This document shows, piece after piece, positions 53,812-63,923 of a DNA stretch of 64,000 nucleotides. The position numbers and the translations under genes were made by a program. Location of the stretch: assembly GCF_001651855.1 (NCBI RefSeq), contig NZ_LNQC01000074.1, positions 1 to 64,000 of the forward strand, in the 5' to 3' direction. The notes under the pieces are model-generated. The model was not told where the DNA came from and did no database searches. It saw nothing but the letters and a program-made list of their open reading frames with translations. How positions within the stretch are numbered: the stretch's first letter is position 1; the number at the start of each line of letters is the position of its first letter. Origin of the DNA: Sinorhizobium americanum (GTDB taxonomy: Bacteria; Pseudomonadota; Alphaproteobacteria; Rhizobiales; Rhizobiaceae).

Positions 53812-53950
53812 AGTCCCGGACCTCTGTTCGTCTCAACCGGTTTCGGTGCGTGGGCCGAATGCAGGGTTCGGCCGGAACAGAGAACGTCGCGATATCGGCA
53901 GATGTCGCGGCGCCTCATCATCAGTCAGGATGCGGGTGGCGTGCCGCGCC

Positions 53951-55516
53951 TTAGCTCTGGCCGATCGGCAGCGCGACGAAGCGGCTGCCCTCGTCGGCCT
54001 CGATCTGGAAGAGCGCCTTGCTGCGGCCATCCTTCTTGGCGTTGTTGATCACCTTCAGGATGTCGTCCGCCGTCTTGACTTGCTGATTGTTGACGGAGAC
54101 GATCTTCTCGCCTTCCTTCAAGCCGCGATCGGCAGCATCCGAGTCCGGGTCGACGGAGGCGATCGAAACGCCCGTGCCATCTTCCGAGGGTGTGACCGCC
54201 AGGCCAAGATCCGCCAGCGCCTCTTCGCTCGCCTGCCCCTGGTCGGTCTGTTCGTCGCGGGTATCCGGCGGAGTGGCTTTGGCCTCTTCCGGCAGCGTGC
54301 CGATCTCAAGCTTGACGCTCTCGGACTTGCCGTCACGCCAGAGAGTGACGTCGGCGGTAGAACCGGGGCGCATCGTCGCCACCCGGCGCGCCAGGTCGCG
54401 CGGATCCTTGATCGGCTCACCGTTGAGGGCGGTCACAATATCACCCTTCTTGATGCCCGCCTTTTCGCCGGGCGAACCCGCCTGCGGCTCGACGACCAGT
54501 GCGCCGCTCGCCTCCGAGAGGCCGAGCGACTCGGCGATGTCCTTGGTCACCGGCTGGATCTGAACTCCGAGCCAGCCGCGCGAAACCGAGCCGTCCTTGA
54601 TCAAGGCATCGACGACATCCTTGGCGACCGAAGCGGGAATCGCGAAGGCGATGCCGACATTGCCGCCCGACGGTGAGAAGATCGCCGTGTTGATGCCGAC
54701 GACCTGGCCGGAGAGGTTGAAAGTCGGGCCGCCGGAATTGCCGCGGTTCACCGCCGCATCGACCTGCAGATAATCGTCATAGGGCCCGGAGCCGATGTCG
54801 CGGCCACGAGCCGAGACGATACCGGCCGTGACAGTGCCGCCGAGACCGAAGGGATTGCCGACCGCGACCACCCAGTCGCCGACCCTCACCCTGTTGTCAT
54901 CGGCAAAGCTGACATAAGTGAACTTGCGGTTGGCTGCGTCGACCTTGAGCACGGCGAGATCGGTGCGGCTGTCCTTGCCGACCAGCTTGGCGTCGAGTTC
55001 CGTCCCGTCATTCAGAATGACAGTGAAGGCGGAGCCATCGGAAACGACATGGTTGTTGGTGACGAGATAGCCATCCTCGGTGATAAAGAAGCCGGAACCC
55101 TGGGCTCTCGGGCGCAGGCGACCTTCCCCACGTGGACCGTGACGATCACGCCAACGATCGGCTCGATCGCCATCGCGGGAATCGGGACCGCCGAATTCAC
55201 GGAAGAAGCGCTTCAACGGGTGGTCGTCTGGCAGATCTTCGAAACCACGGCCGCCGAAGTCGAAGGTGAAGTTGCTCTCGTCGTCGGATGCCTGTTCCCG
55301 CGCCTGGACGCGAACCGAGACAACTGCCGGGGAAACGGCGTCGACAACATTGGCGAAACTCGGAACAGCCGGGGCCTGCACGCTGACCGCCTCAGCGAAG
55401 GACTGGGTGATCTGCGCCGGCAGGCCTGTCGTCAGCATGACTGCCGCAAGACCGGCAACCGTGGAGGTCTTGAGAACGGTCTTCAGCGAGGGACGCGGAG
55501 TTTTGATGATGGACAT
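53951..55516 (-). CDS. degP: periplasmic serine protease Do (DegP/HtrA)
   Basis: This encodes 521 aa. It is a periplasmic chaperone-protease for misfolded envelope proteins. The signal sequence ends near SFAEAV. The triad is H156 (LVTNNHVV), D186 (SRTDLAVL) and S261 (NRGNSGGP). Two PDZ domains follow (GWLGVQIQPVTKDIAESLGL; GVSIASVDPDSDAADRGLKEG). An Asp/Arg-rich insert lies between the signal and the protease core. The ATG at 55514-55516 follows AGAAGG. The upstream region has a long hairpin. It is co-directional with the cytochrome c maturation genes but about 320 bases away. Confidence 0.95.
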   Translation of the reverse strand: MSIIKTPRPSLKTVLKTSTVAGLAAVMLTTGLPAQITQSFAEAVSVQAPAVPSFANVVDAVSPAVVSVRVQAREQASDDESNFTFDFGGRGFEDLPDDHPLKRFFREFGGPDSRDGDRADRWRDRHGPRGEGRLRPRAQGSGFFITEDGYLVTNNHVVSDGSAFTVILNDGTELDAKLVGKDSRTDLAVLKVDAANRKFTYVSFADDNRVRVGDWVVAVGNPFGLGGTVTAGIVSARGRDIGSGPYDDYLQVDAAVNRGNSGGPTFNLSGQVVGINTAIFSPSGGNVGIAFAIPASVAKDVVDALIKDGSVSRGWLGVQIQPVTKDIAESLGLSEASGALVVEPQAGSPGEKAGIKKGDIVTALNGEPIKDPRDLARRVATMRPGSTADVTLWRDGKSESVKLEIGTLPEEAKATPPDTRDEQTDQGQASEEALADLGLAVTPSEDGTGVSIASVDPDSDAADRGLKEGEKIVSVNNQQVKTADDILKVINNAKKDGRSKALFQIEADEGSRFVALPIGQS

Positions 55517-55835
55517 TCGATTTGCCTTCTCTCTTGCATGAAGCCACCGCTGACAGACGGACAGCTTCGAAACTTTGACCACGAGCAAGGGATCCGGGCG
55601 AACCGCCCGGAACCCGCTCGTATGGCTGTGACTGGAAGAACAGCCTATGACGCAAGGTGTAACGGATGGGACCTTACTGGGTTCTGTCCGGAAGATGAAT
55701 TTTTGGTAATGTTGCGACGGAGCGGAGACGAGGGGCACGTACCCGATCCGCGGGTCCGCTCAAGGAATGGCGAAGCACGCCTCTAACACATTGATTAGAT
55801 TGCCGTTGGAACTTACGACGGCAGTCGACTGGTCG
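55517..55835. other. intergenic region between ccmH and degP
   Basis: This 319-base spacer contains the degP leader and promoter. The hairpin at 55581-55621 is the only clear element. Confidence 0.45.
55581..55621 (-). promoter_or_regulatory. long hairpin upstream of degP
   Basis: An inner perfect stem CCGGGCG-AAC-CGCCCGG (55594-55610) is enclosed by GGG/CCC and an outer ACGAGC (55581-55586) with GCTCGT (55616-55621). It has no T-tract. It could be a leader structure of degP or an end structure for the ccm transcript. Confidence 0.5.
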
Positions 55836-56291
55836 CTACGAGCCGAGCAGCTTGTCCAGCTCTTCCTTTTCATCCTTCGAGAGCGGCGCACCAGCCGGTC
55901 TCCTGCCGCGCCGGCGCGCCGCGACCACGAGCGTGACCGTGCCAAGAACGAGCAGGACGACCGGCATGCCCCAAAGGACCAGTGTCTTCGCCTCGAAGCG
56001 GGGTTTCAGCAACACAAATTCACCGTAGCGCGAGACGACATAGGCGATCACCGCCTCGTCGCTGTCGCCGTTCTCGAGCCGTTCACGCACGAGCAATCGC
56101 AGATCCTTGGCGAGCTCGGCATTGGAATCGTCGATCGACTGGTTCTGGCAAACCATGCAGCGAAGCTTGGCGGAGATTGCCCGGGCGCGCGCTTCGAGCG
56201 CCGGGTCGGCAAGCACCTCGTCCGGGTTGACGGCGAAGGCCGGCGCAACCGAAACAATGCAAAGGAAGAGCGCGACGAGGACGCGGATCAT
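55836..56291 (-). CDS. ccmH: cytochrome c maturation protein CcmH (CycL)
   Basis: This encodes 151 aa. CcmH is a membrane-anchored thiol-reducing component that presents apocytochrome c for haem attachment. A signal peptide is followed by [11 protein letters not shown] with the CxxC pair (C45, C48). One C-terminal membrane helix is present ([19 protein letters not shown]). The ATG overlaps the ccmF stop (ATGA). It is the last gene of the ccmI-E-F-H unit. Confidence 0.96.
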   Translation of the reverse strand: MIRVLVALFLCIVSVAPAFAVNPDEVLADPALEARARAISAKLRCMVCQNQSIDDSNAELAKDLRLLVRERLENGDSDEAVIAYVVSRYGEFVLLKPRFEAKTLVLWGMPVVLLVLGTVTLVVAARRRGRRPAGAPLSKDEKEELDKLLGS

Positions 56292-58273
56292 TCGGCGGCT
56301 CCTGCGGCAAGCCGTGCCGTCCTGGCGCGCGACGGAGCGCCGACCCTCAGGCGACGGTCGCTCAAGGAAACGATGCCGCCCGCCATCATGACGAGAGCGC
56401 CACCCCAGATGCAGAGGATCAGCGGCTTCCACCAGATGCGCACCACGATGCCACCACCGGTGATTTCGTCGCCCAGCGAAACATAGAGTTGGCTGAGGCC
56501 GAAGGTCCGGATGCCGGCCTCCGTCGTCGGCATCCGGCGCGCCGAATAGAGGCGCTTGGACGACCAGATCTCGGTCACCTTGACGCCGCCGCGGCTGACG
56601 GTGAAGTGGCCGGTATCTTCGGTGTAATTCGGCCCGCGGCCCTGGCGCATGCCATCGAAGCGTATGCTATAGCCGCCGGCATCGACCAGCATTCCTGGCT
56701 TCATCTCGAGGACGGTCTCCGTCTCGTAGGCCGTCACCGCGACGATGCCGATCAGCGTGACGCCGAGGCCGATATGGGCAAGCGCCGTACCATAGGCCGA
56801 GCGCGGCAGGCCAAGGAACCGCCGCAGGGCCACGCGGCCCGCCGCCTTACCCAGGCCCGAGCGAAGCGCGACATCGGTGATCGAACCGACAATCAGGTAA
56901 ACCCCAAGCCCGATGCCGAGGACGGCGAGAACGGGACCGCCATTCCTGGCATAGTAGACCGCGGCGGCGAAGAGCAGGCCGGCGCCGACGGCGGCGAAGA
57001 GCCGCTGGGCGGCGGCCAAGAGGTCGCCGCGTTTCCAGGCAAGCAGCGGCCCGAAGGGAACCGCAAACAGCAAGGGGAGCATCAACAGGCCGAAGGTCAT
57101 GTTGAAGAACGGCGCGCCGACCGAAATTTTGTCGCCGGTGAGCGCCTCGAGCACCAGCGGATAAAGCGTGCCGGTGAGCACCGTTGCCGTCGCCGTCGTC
57201 AGGATCAGATTGTTGAGGACGAGCGCGCCTTCGCGCGAGATCGGCGCAAACAGCCCTCCGGACTTGAGGTGGGAGGCACGGAAAGCGAAGAGCGACAGGG
57301 CGCCACCGATGAAGACTATGAGGATCACCAGGATGAAGACGCCGCGCGTCGGATCGGTGGCGAAGGCATGAACCGAGGTCAGCACGCCCGAGCGCACCAG
57401 GAACGTGCCGAGCAGCGACAGCGAGAAGGTGAGGATCGCCAGGAGCACGGTCCAGATCTTCAGCGCCTCGCGCTTTTCCATGACCAGCGCCGAGTGGAGC
57501 AGCGCGGTCCCGGCGAGCCAGGGCATGAAGGAAGCGTTCTCGACCGGATCCCAGAACCACCAGCCGCCCCAGCCGAGTTCGTAATAGGCCCAGTAGGAGC
57601 CCATGGCGATGCCGGCTGTCAGGAAGGTCCAGGCGGTCAGCGCCCAAGGCCTGACCCAGCGCGCCCAGGCGGCATCGATCCGCCCCTCGATCAGCGCTGC
57701 TATCGCGAAGGAAAAGCAGACGGAAAAGCCGACATAGCCGAGATAGAGCAAGGGCGGATGAATGGCGAGGCCGATGTCCTGCAGCACCGGGTTCAAGTCC
57801 CGGCCTTCCCCCGGGGCCGGCACGAGGCGGGCGAAGGGATTGGACGTCAGCAGAATGAAGAGCGTGAAGGCGGCGGCTATCCAGGCCTGGACCGCCAAAA
57901 CATTCGCCTTCAGGGTTTCAGGCAGGTTGCGGCCGAAGCCCGCCACCAGGGCGGAAAAAAAGACGAGGATCAAGAGCCACAGGAGCATCGAGCCCTCGTG
58001 GTTGCCCCAGACGCCGGAGATCTTGTAGACCAGCGGCTTCAGCGAATGCGAGTTTTCCCAGACGTTCCTGACGGAGAAGTCGGAGGTCACATAGGCGAAG
58101 GTCAGCACCGCAAAGGAGAAGGCGACGAGCAGGAAGGAGACGATCGCGGCACTGCCCGCGAGTTCGACCAGGGCCCGATCGCCGCGCCGCACGCCGAGGA
58201 GCGGCAGCACCGACTGGATGAGCGCGGTCGCAAGCGCCAGCACAAGCGCATAGTGTCCGAGCTCGATGATCAT
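56288..58273 (-). CDS. ccmF: haem lyase CcmF (CycK)
   Basis: This encodes 661 aa. CcmF is a large inner-membrane protein that transfers haem from CcmE to apocytochrome c. The tryptophan-rich haem motif [12 protein letters not shown] and the histidine-bearing segments ([17 protein letters not shown]) are present, with about 15 helices. A C-terminal periplasmic part precedes the last helix. It overlaps ccmE and ccmH by 4 bases each. Confidence 0.97.
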   Translation of the reverse strand: MIIELGHYALVLALATALIQSVLPLLGVRRGDRALVELAGSAAIVSFLLVAFSFAVLTFAYVTSDFSVRNVWENSHSLKPLVYKISGVWGNHEGSMLLWLLILVFFSALVAGFGRNLPETLKANVLAVQAWIAAAFTLFILLTSNPFARLVPAPGEGRDLNPVLQDIGLAIHPPLLYLGYVGFSVCFSFAIAALIEGRIDAAWARWVRPWALTAWTFLTAGIAMGSYWAYYELGWGGWWFWDPVENASFMPWLAGTALLHSALVMEKREALKIWTVLLAILTFSLSLLGTFLVRSGVLTSVHAFATDPTRGVFILVILIVFIGGALSLFAFRASHLKSGGLFAPISREGALVLNNLILTTATATVLTGTLYPLVLEALTGDKISVGAPFFNMTFGLLMLPLLFAVPFGPLLAWKRGDLLAAAQRLFAAVGAGLLFAAAVYYARNGGPVLAVLGIGLGVYLIVGSITDVALRSGLGKAAGRVALRRFLGLPRSAYGTALAHIGLGVTLIGIVAVTAYETETVLEMKPGMLVDAGGYSIRFDGMRQGRGPNYTEDTGHFTVSRGGVKVTEIWSSKRLYSARRMPTTEAGIRTFGLSQLYVSLGDEITGGGIVVRIWWKPLILCIWGGALVMMAGGIVSLSDRRLRVGAPSRARTARLAAGAAE

Positions 58274-58722
58274 TGAATGTTTTCCTTCCCGCCGAGCGTG
58301 ACGCCTTGAGCCTTCAGGCGGTCGGCCACGTCCTTCGGCATGTAGGTCTCGTCATGCTTGGCAAGCACGGTGTCGGCAACGAAAACTGAACGTCCAGCGG
58401 CGAAGCTCCCTTCCGCCACGACCCCCTGGCCCTCGCGAAAGAGGTCCGGAAGAATGCCGCTATAGGTCACCGGCACCGTCGCGAGCGTGTCGGTGACGCT
58501 GAAGGTGACGGTCTTGCCGTCGCCCCGCTTCACCGAACCCGCTTCCACCAGCCCGCCGAGGCGGATGCGCGTGCCCGGCGCGAGATCCGCCTTGGCAAGG
58601 TCGCCCGGGACATAGAAATAGGCCACGGCCTGGCTGAAGGCGAACATGACCAGAAGGACGGCGGCCGTCAGGAAGCCGACGCCGCCGCCGATGATCGCCA
58701 GCCGTTTCTGCTTACGCGTCAT
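58270..58722 (-). CDS. ccmE: haem chaperone CcmE (CycJ)
   Basis: This encodes 150 aa. A membrane-anchored periplasmic OB-fold protein that carries haem covalently on a histidine (H123 in [14 protein letters not shown]). The N-terminal helix ([20 protein letters not shown]) anchors it. ATGA overlaps with both neighbours indicate translational coupling. Confidence 0.97.
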   Translation of the reverse strand: MTRKQKRLAIIGGGVGFLTAAVLLVMFAFSQAVAYFYVPGDLAKADLAPGTRIRLGGLVEAGSVKRGDGKTVTFSVTDTLATVPVTYSGILPDLFREGQGVVAEGSFAAGRSVFVADTVLAKHDETYMPKDVADRLKAQGVTLGGKENIQ

Positions 58723-59864
58723 TCTCTCGCTCCGCCGCCATCAATGCCGAGTTCGCGCCCGAGAGCCAGCAATTGCTGGCCCTCATCGCCGCTGGCCGGA
58801 AAGGCCTGCAAACCGTCGCGTAGAGCATTCTCGGCCTTATCTCTTTGATCAAGGACAACATAGGCCCGGACCAACCGCATCCAGCCCTCGAAGTTGTCGG
58901 GATTCTCCTTCAGCCGGCCGGCGAGCCCGTCGACCATGCCGCGGATCATCTCCTGACGATCGCCGGCGCTCATTCCCTCGGCGGCGGCGATATCCTCGGA
59001 GGTCGGGTTTCCGGACGCTGCACCGCCGGCAACTGGCTTGTCGGGGGAGAGCTCGGCGATATGCTGGTTGACGAGCGGCAACCACGGCGCCCCCGCGGGC
59101 GATGTGTCGGCGAGCTTGCGGAAGGCGGCGAGCGCGTCGCCGCGCTTTCCCTCCTGCTTGAGTCCGAGGGCAAGATAGAACTCCGAGCGTGGATCATTGG
59201 GATCGAGAGACAGCGCCTTCTTCAGGGCATCCTGCGCCGCTGCCGTCACAAGGCCGCCTGACTGAACAATCAGGGCCTCGGCATAGCCGCCAAACCGGGC
59301 GGCCGTCGGCCCGAGCAGACGGATAGCTCGGTCATAGGCGGCAACCGCGTCGTCGACGCGGCCATTGCGCATGTAGATCGGGGCAAGCAGGTCCCACCCT
59401 GCCCCGTCGTCGGGATTGAGGGCCAGGTGATTTTCGGCCTTGGCGATCAGAATGTTGATGTCCTCGCCAGGATTGGCGAGCCGCGCTGCAAGCGGCTGCG
59501 CCGGCACGCCTGGGCTACCCGTCGCCAAGTAAAGACAGAGCCCCACGGCAGGAAGACAGAGGAGAATGAAAGCTTGTGCCAGGCGTGTCGCACCAAGCCG
59601 CCCGGAAGCACTTTCCGTCGTGGAGGCGTCAGCGGCGTTGGCGGCGATCAGGCGGCGGCCGATTTCGGCCCTGGCGGTTTCCGCGTCTTCGTCGCTGATC
59701 AGCCCGGCCTCACGATCCCTCGCCAGCTCGCCGAGCTGGTCGCGGTAGACCTCTATGTCATGGCTGTGCGGAGACGAGAGGGGCGCCACCGCCCGCATCA
59801 GCGGGAGGACAAGCGCGACAGCGACAGCCGCCGTCAAGATGGCGACAAGAATCCAGAACAACAT
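58719..59864 (-). CDS. ccmI: cytochrome c maturation protein CcmI (CycH)
   Basis: This encodes 381 aa. CcmI is an apocytochrome c chaperone with two N-terminal membrane helices ([40 protein letters not shown]) and a periplasmic TPR domain ([37 protein letters not shown]). It starts the ccmI-E-F-H operon. The ATG at 59862-59864 fits homologues. A TTG 12 codons upstream is an alternative, and neither has a strong ribosome site. Confidence 0.94.
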   Translation of the reverse strand: MLFWILVAILTAAVAVALVLPLMRAVAPLSSPHSHDIEVYRDQLGELARDREAGLISDEDAETARAEIGRRLIAANAADASTTESASGRLGATRLAQAFILLCLPAVGLCLYLATGSPGVPAQPLAARLANPGEDINILIAKAENHLALNPDDGAGWDLLAPIYMRNGRVDDAVAAYDRAIRLLGPTAARFGGYAEALIVQSGGLVTAAAQDALKKALSLDPNDPRSEFYLALGLKQEGKRGDALAAFRKLADTSPAGAPWLPLVNQHIAELSPDKPVAGGAASGNPTSEDIAAAEGMSAGDRQEMIRGMVDGLAGRLKENPDNFEGWMRLVRAYVVLDQRDKAENALRDGLQAFPASGDEGQQLLALGRELGIDGGGARE

Positions 59865-59997
59865 GGATGCGGAAATACTATGAGCTACCCCGCTTTCCAA
59901 CTCGAAAACCGAGAATGACGGAGATTTGAGGCGTTTCGCCGCAACGGTGCGGGGTCCGGCAAGGCGGCACGGCCATCGGCAACGCGCCGCCTCCGCC

Positions 59998-60462
59998 TCA
60001 GGTCAGTGGCGACCAGGTGCCATTGCTGTTGCGGCATGCAGCACCACGGGCCGTCGAGGACTGCCCTTTGACCAGCACCGTATGGCTGTATTGACGGCAA
60101 TTCTGCGAGCCGACCTGATAGGGGGCGGCAGCGACAACCGAGCCGCCGACGCCGCGCCCTTCCCACGCCACCGGCTGGCCGCCCGGGGCCGCTTCGAGGG
60201 CGCGATACTCCGCTTCGAGTGCGCGCTGCCGGTCGGATTTGCCGAGTTCAATATTGCCGAGACGTGCGATGACGCCGCCTTGCAGGGCTTCGATATAGGC
60301 GGCCGATGACACGCCACCGGCGCCCGCACCGAGACTCGCAACGGCAGCGCCGGCGCGCTGACCGCCCGAAGTTCCGCAGCCGGCAAGGGCGACAGTCGAC
60401 GCGACGACCACGATTCTGCCGCTCAAGGCGACGGCTCGCCCCATATCTGCGTTAATCCTCAT
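59998..60462 (-). CDS. surface-antigen-type outer membrane lipoprotein
   Basis: This encodes 154 aa. A lipobox LAGC (VALAGCGTSGG) marks lipid attachment. A Gly/Ala-rich stretch is followed by a C-terminal domain of the 17-kDa surface antigen type (QNCRQYSHTVLVKGQSSTARG, then ending ACRNSNGTWSPLT). It is probably in the outer membrane with an unknown structural role. Start codons at 60462 and 60444 are both possible; I use the first. It lies between feuQ and ccmI on the same strand. Confidence 0.85.
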   Translation of the reverse strand: MRINADMGRAVALSGRIVVVASTVALAGCGTSGGQRAGAAVASLGAGAGGVSSAAYIEALQGGVIARLGNIELGKSDRQRALEAEYRALEAAPGGQPVAWEGRGVGGSVVAAAPYQVGSQNCRQYSHTVLVKGQSSTARGAACRNSNGTWSPLT

Positions 60463-60687
60463 GATACGCGACAACTCAACCCTCGTTGACCGGCCGCCAC
60501 CCCGCGATCCGGTCGATCGCGACAAAGCGGCGGCGCTTTCGGTTTTCTTTTTGCACCCCCAGCCTCGCTAGGCAACCGCGCGCCGTAGAGGAGGGGATAT
60601 TTTCGGCTGCCGGTGTGACCGCCGGATCACGATGGGGCCAAGGACCTCCGAGGTCTGGACCAGCCTCGCAAAGTGCACCTCTCCCGT

Positions 60688-62073
60688 TTAGACGGCCGCC
60701 GGCAGAACGAGTTTGGCCCTCAAGCCTCCCTCCTCGCGTCGGCTAAGCTCGACGCTGCCCTGGTATTCGCCGACGATCTCGCTAACGATCGACAGTCCGA
60801 GCCCGGTGCCGGGCTTGCTCTCGTCGAGCCGCTTGCCGCGCTTCATTGCCAATGCGATCTGATCCGGATCAAGCCCCGGCCCGTCGTCGTCGATCCTGAG
60901 CACAATCCATTCGCGGCCGGACTCCCTGCTGTGATCTTGGTCGGTGGCGGGCTCGACGCTCAGCACGACGTGATCGCGTGCGTATCGCGCGGCGTTTTCG
61001 AGCAGGTTGCCGACAGTTTCCTCGACATCCTGCTGTTCCATGGCCAGCACCAGCCCCGGCGGATTGATCGACAGGCTGAACCGTTTCTCCGGATTGAGCC
61101 GCCGCATCACCCGGATGATTCTTTCGAGAGCCGGCTGAGCCTCGGTCCTCGCCAGAATGGAACCGCGCTGCGCCGCAATCCGGGCCCGGCTGAGATAGGA
61201 CTGGACCTGCGTCTGCATCGCGTCGGCCTGCGTCCTGATCAGTTCGCCGTGGGGGACCTCGAGAACACGCGCCTCGTTGAGCAGCACGGCGATGGGGGTC
61301 TTCAGGGAGTGCGCGAGATTGCCAACCTGCATGCGCGCGCGTTCGATGATGCGGCGGTTGCTGTCGATCAGCGCATTCACCTCGTTGGCGAGCGGTTGGA
61401 TCTCGCGCGGAAAGGCACCGTCCAGGCGCTCGCTCTGGCCCGTGCGGATTTTTTCGAGCGAGCGGCGCACCTGGTCCAGCGGCCTGAGGCCGAAAAGAAT
61501 GGTCAAGGCGTTCACGCCGAGCCCGCCGAGACCGAAGATCGAGAGCGCGATCGTCAGGTTGCGGGTGAAACGGTCGATGTCTGCCTCCAGGACATCGCGG
61601 TTGCCGGCGACCCGGAAGCGCGCCGTGTGTCCCTGAATGTCGAGTACCACCTCGGTCTCGGCCACCTCGACTACGTTCCCGAACGGATCCTCGGTCGTGT
61701 AGAAGCGCTCGTAACGAATGTCGAAGGGAACCTCGTCGACGCTGACGATCGGCAGTTTGGCGGAACCGAGCGACGTCGACAGCAAGGGCGGCGTGTCGAA
61801 TTCGCCGATCGGCTCGACGATCCAGTACCAACCGGTCTGCGGTTGGGAAAAGCGCAGGTCGCCGAGTTGCGGGCTGCCGGTCAGGGCGGCCTTTTCGTCA
61901 ACCGAGATCGAGTTGATGACGTTGTAGAGCTGGGCGCGCAAAAGATCCTGGAAGCCGCGCTCGGAGCCCTGCCGGTAGAGCGCCGAGATGACCACTCCGA
62001 TCACCACGAGGGCGACGACGGCCCAGACGGTCGAAACCGCCAGAACGCGGGCCGTGAGGGATCTAATGGCCAT
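60688..62073 (-). CDS. feuQ: sensor histidine kinase FeuQ
   Basis: This encodes 461 aa with two membrane helices (about 13-33 and 176-196), a periplasmic domain, HAMP, phospho-His H255 (VGNLAHSLKTPIAV), and an ATPase domain (NLLENAARYARD, IDDDGPGLDPDQIALAM, GTGLGLSIVSEIV). In S. meliloti FeuQ with FeuP controls envelope-related genes including cyclic glucan export, and is needed for symbiosis; the small periplasmic FeuN inhibits it. The gene follows feuP with an 11-base overlap. Assignment rests on architecture, order and neighbours. Confidence 0.9.
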   Translation of the reverse strand: MAIRSLTARVLAVSTVWAVVALVVIGVVISALYRQGSERGFQDLLRAQLYNVINSISVDEKAALTGSPQLGDLRFSQPQTGWYWIVEPIGEFDTPPLLSTSLGSAKLPIVSVDEVPFDIRYERFYTTEDPFGNVVEVAETEVVLDIQGHTARFRVAGNRDVLEADIDRFTRNLTIALSIFGLGGLGVNALTILFGLRPLDQVRRSLEKIRTGQSERLDGAFPREIQPLANEVNALIDSNRRIIERARMQVGNLAHSLKTPIAVLLNEARVLEVPHGELIRTQADAMQTQVQSYLSRARIAAQRGSILARTEAQPALERIIRVMRRLNPEKRFSLSINPPGLVLAMEQQDVEETVGNLLENAARYARDHVVLSVEPATDQDHSRESGREWIVLRIDDDGPGLDPDQIALAMKRGKRLDESKPGTGLGLSIVSEIVGEYQGSVELSRREEGGLRAKLVLPAAV

Positions 62074-62734
62074 TGCCGGGTGCTTGCATCCGATATCCGA
62101 GACCGCGCACCGTCTCGATCAGGTCGTTGCCGATCTTCTTGCGAAGCCTGCCGATGAAGACCTCGATCGTATTGGAGTCGCGGTCGAAGTCCTGATCATA
62201 CATGTGCTCGACGAGTTCCGTACGGGAAACCACCTGCCCCATGTGATGCATGAGATAGGAGAGCAGCCGGAATTCGTGCGAGGTCAGCTTCAACGCGACA
62301 CCGCCGACGGTCGCCTTGGAGCCTTTCGTGTCGAGGCGGACCGGGCCGCAAACGATCTCGGAACTCGCATGCCCGGCGGCGCGGCGGATCAGGGCCCGGA
62401 TGCGGGCGAGGACCTCCTGGACATGAAACGGCTTCGCCACGTAATCGTCGGCGCCGGCGTCAATCCCTGCCACCTTGTCGCTCCAGCGGTCGCGGGCGGT
62501 CAAGATCAGAACCGGCATCGTCTTGCCGTCGGCCCGCCACTTTTCCAGCACGGTGATGCCGTCCATTTCCGGAAGCCCGATGTCAAGAATGATCGCGTCG
62601 TAGGGCTCCGCATCGCCGAGATAGTGCCCCTCCTCGCCGTCATAGGCCTGGTCAACGACGTAACCGGCTTCCTTCAGCGCGTCGGCGAGCTGCCTGTTCA
62701 GATTGACGTCGTCCTCGACTATCAGGATGCGCAT
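62063..62734 (-). CDS. feuP: response regulator FeuP
   Basis: This encodes 223 aa. An OmpR-type regulator with phospho-Asp D51 (YDAIILDIGLPEMDG) and a winged-helix effector domain (SHEFRLLSYLMHHMGQVVSR, ending LRKKIGNDLIETVRGLGYRM). It forms the feuN-feuP-feuQ order known from S. meliloti and is translated with feuQ through an 11-base overlap. AAGGGAAG-type purines precede the ATG. Confidence 0.93.
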   Translation of the reverse strand: MRILIVEDDVNLNRQLADALKEAGYVVDQAYDGEEGHYLGDAEPYDAIILDIGLPEMDGITVLEKWRADGKTMPVLILTARDRWSDKVAGIDAGADDYVAKPFHVQEVLARIRALIRRAAGHASSEIVCGPVRLDTKGSKATVGGVALKLTSHEFRLLSYLMHHMGQVVSRTELVEHMYDQDFDRDSNTIEVFIGRLRKKIGNDLIETVRGLGYRMQAPGNGH

Positions 62735-62774
62735 CTTGCTCTTACTTCCCTTCGCTGACGGGCGCCGCCGATGC

Positions 62775-63026
62775 CTACATCGGCACCTTGACCGTCACTT
62801 TCTTCGGCCGCCCGCCATTGCCCGGAATTAGCACGGTCACGACGCACTTTCCATCGGCTGTCGGCTGGGCGGAGAGCAATTCGCCGCCGGTCTCGGCGAC
62901 GACCTGCGCTGCCGCAGCGCTGCAGTCACCCGCCACGCGAACAACAACCCTAGGCACGTCAACGGCAGGCAGCGAAAAACCTGCGAGGCCTGCGGCGAGC
63001 GCGACTATGGTCACTGATGAAGACAT
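62775..63026 (-). CDS. feuN: FeuN-like small periplasmic regulator
   Basis: This encodes 83 aa. A signal-like N-terminus (SSSVTIVALAAGLAGFSLPA) is followed by a short beta-rich domain with two cysteines (AGDCSAAA, DGKCVVTV) and a Lys-rich end (GGRPKKVTVKVPM). It lies 40 bases upstream of feuP. In S. meliloti the gene at this position, feuN, encodes a small periplasmic inhibitor of FeuQ that is essential when FeuQ is active. The assignment rests on position, size and export signal rather than on a search. Confidence 0.78.
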   Translation of the reverse strand: MSSSVTIVALAAGLAGFSLPAVDVPRVVVRVAGDCSAAAAQVVAETGGELLSAQPTADGKCVVTVLIPGNGGRPKKVTVKVPM

Positions 63027-63655
63027 GAACGCACTTTCAACTTGGGAAGATCATGGCAAAATCATTAGCCGATAGAGGCTGAATGGCAAATGAATGTCGG
63101 CCGCTAGCCCCCGCGGCATCGCGCAGCAGGGATCGGCACCGACAATCCGAAAATCCACCGGGGATTGCAAATGCTCGGGCGGACAGCGGCGCCCCATCAG
63201 CGATCCGATAAGACCTTTGCGTCACACTATCGGCAGGACGGTTCGGCGACGTACCCGAAAACGTGCTGCACTCCGGCTCGAGCAGTCGCCGATTCGCGAG
63301 CCGGCCGAATTCCCTTGCGGGCTTCTCCCTAGAATTCGATTCGGGATCTTCGGACATCGAGTGAGAAAGTTCGGAAGTTGAATCCGGGGAAGCGCGTAAG
63401 CCCTTGGAGCAGCCTGCCTTTTGGCTCTCGAATGGTTCTTCGACCGACAATTTTAGATAATCCGGCGCGATTGCGCGTATCTCTCCGCCTTCTGAAGCCA
63501 TCCGCACGGACACATCAATCACGCCTGTGGATGCGCATGTAATTAATCGATTTAAAGATTTCTAAATCGTTTAAATAGTTTAAAGCCCTGATTTACAAAG
63601 TATTTGCCATATGAAATGGTCCGGCTGACCCAACTGTCTCGCATAGGAGGACCGG
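63027..63655. other. intergenic region upstream of feuN and the 46-aa gene
   Basis: This 629-base divergent spacer holds the feuN promoter on one side and an AT-rich palindrome on the other (63548-63569). A leftward reading frame covers 63037-63522 but has no recognisable content, so I do not call it. Confidence 0.45.
63548..63569. promoter_or_regulatory. AT-rich palindrome upstream of the 46-aa gene
   Basis: CGATTTA (63548-63554) and TAAATCG (63563-63569) are perfect 7-bp arms around 8 bases. Direct TTTAAA-type repeats continue to about 63584. It is a candidate operator or promoter region about 90 bases before the ATG. Confidence 0.4.
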
Positions 63656-63796
63656 ATGCAGACACTCGCGAAGAAGCCGCTCGTAGCGCCGCAGTCCAGG
63701 ATTCCACAATCGCTGCTCGACCGTTTCGAAAGCGAATGGCGCGAAATGCGCGTGGCCAGCGAAACTGCTCAAAAGCCCGTTCCGCCTGCAGAGTAG
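63656..63796 (+). CDS. small protein, unknown (46 aa)
   Basis: MQTLAKKPLVAPQSRIPQSL... ends QKPVPPAE. It is basic at the start and acidic/helical in the middle (LLDRFESEWREMRVASE). The ribosome site GGAGGACCGG is among the strongest in the window, and a strong terminator follows, so it looks like a real, probably well-expressed gene. No family is recognised. It may act in protein or RNA contacts, which is speculation. Confidence 0.75.
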   Translation: MQTLAKKPLVAPQSRIPQSLLDRFESEWREMRVASETAQKPVPPAE

Positions 63797-63856
63797 CGGC
63801 TCGCGACCGGCAAACATTCGCCTCGAGGGAGCACCTCCAGCCAATGACAACATCGT

Positions 63857-63890
63857 CTCGCGCCCGCCGGCCACGGCGGGCGCGAGCTTT
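63857..63890 (+). terminator. rho-independent terminator of the 46-aa gene
   Basis: CTCGCGCCCGCCG (63857-63869) and CGGCGGGCGCGAG (63874-63886) form a perfect 13-bp stem with a 4-base loop, followed by CTTTTGT. Confidence 0.85.
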
Positions 63891-63923
63891 TGTCAATTGG
63901 CGATTTCGTGCTACTCTTTTCGG

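Noticed and set aside
56489-58276. 595-codon rightward frame opposite ccmF
   Set aside because: Antisense shadow rich in Gln/Gly/Glu/Arg; ccmF motifs and operon overlaps decide the strand.
63037-63522. 161-codon leftward frame upstream of feuN
   Set aside because: No recognisable domain, Ser/Arg-rich, and it overlaps the presumed feuN promoter; kept as non-coding.
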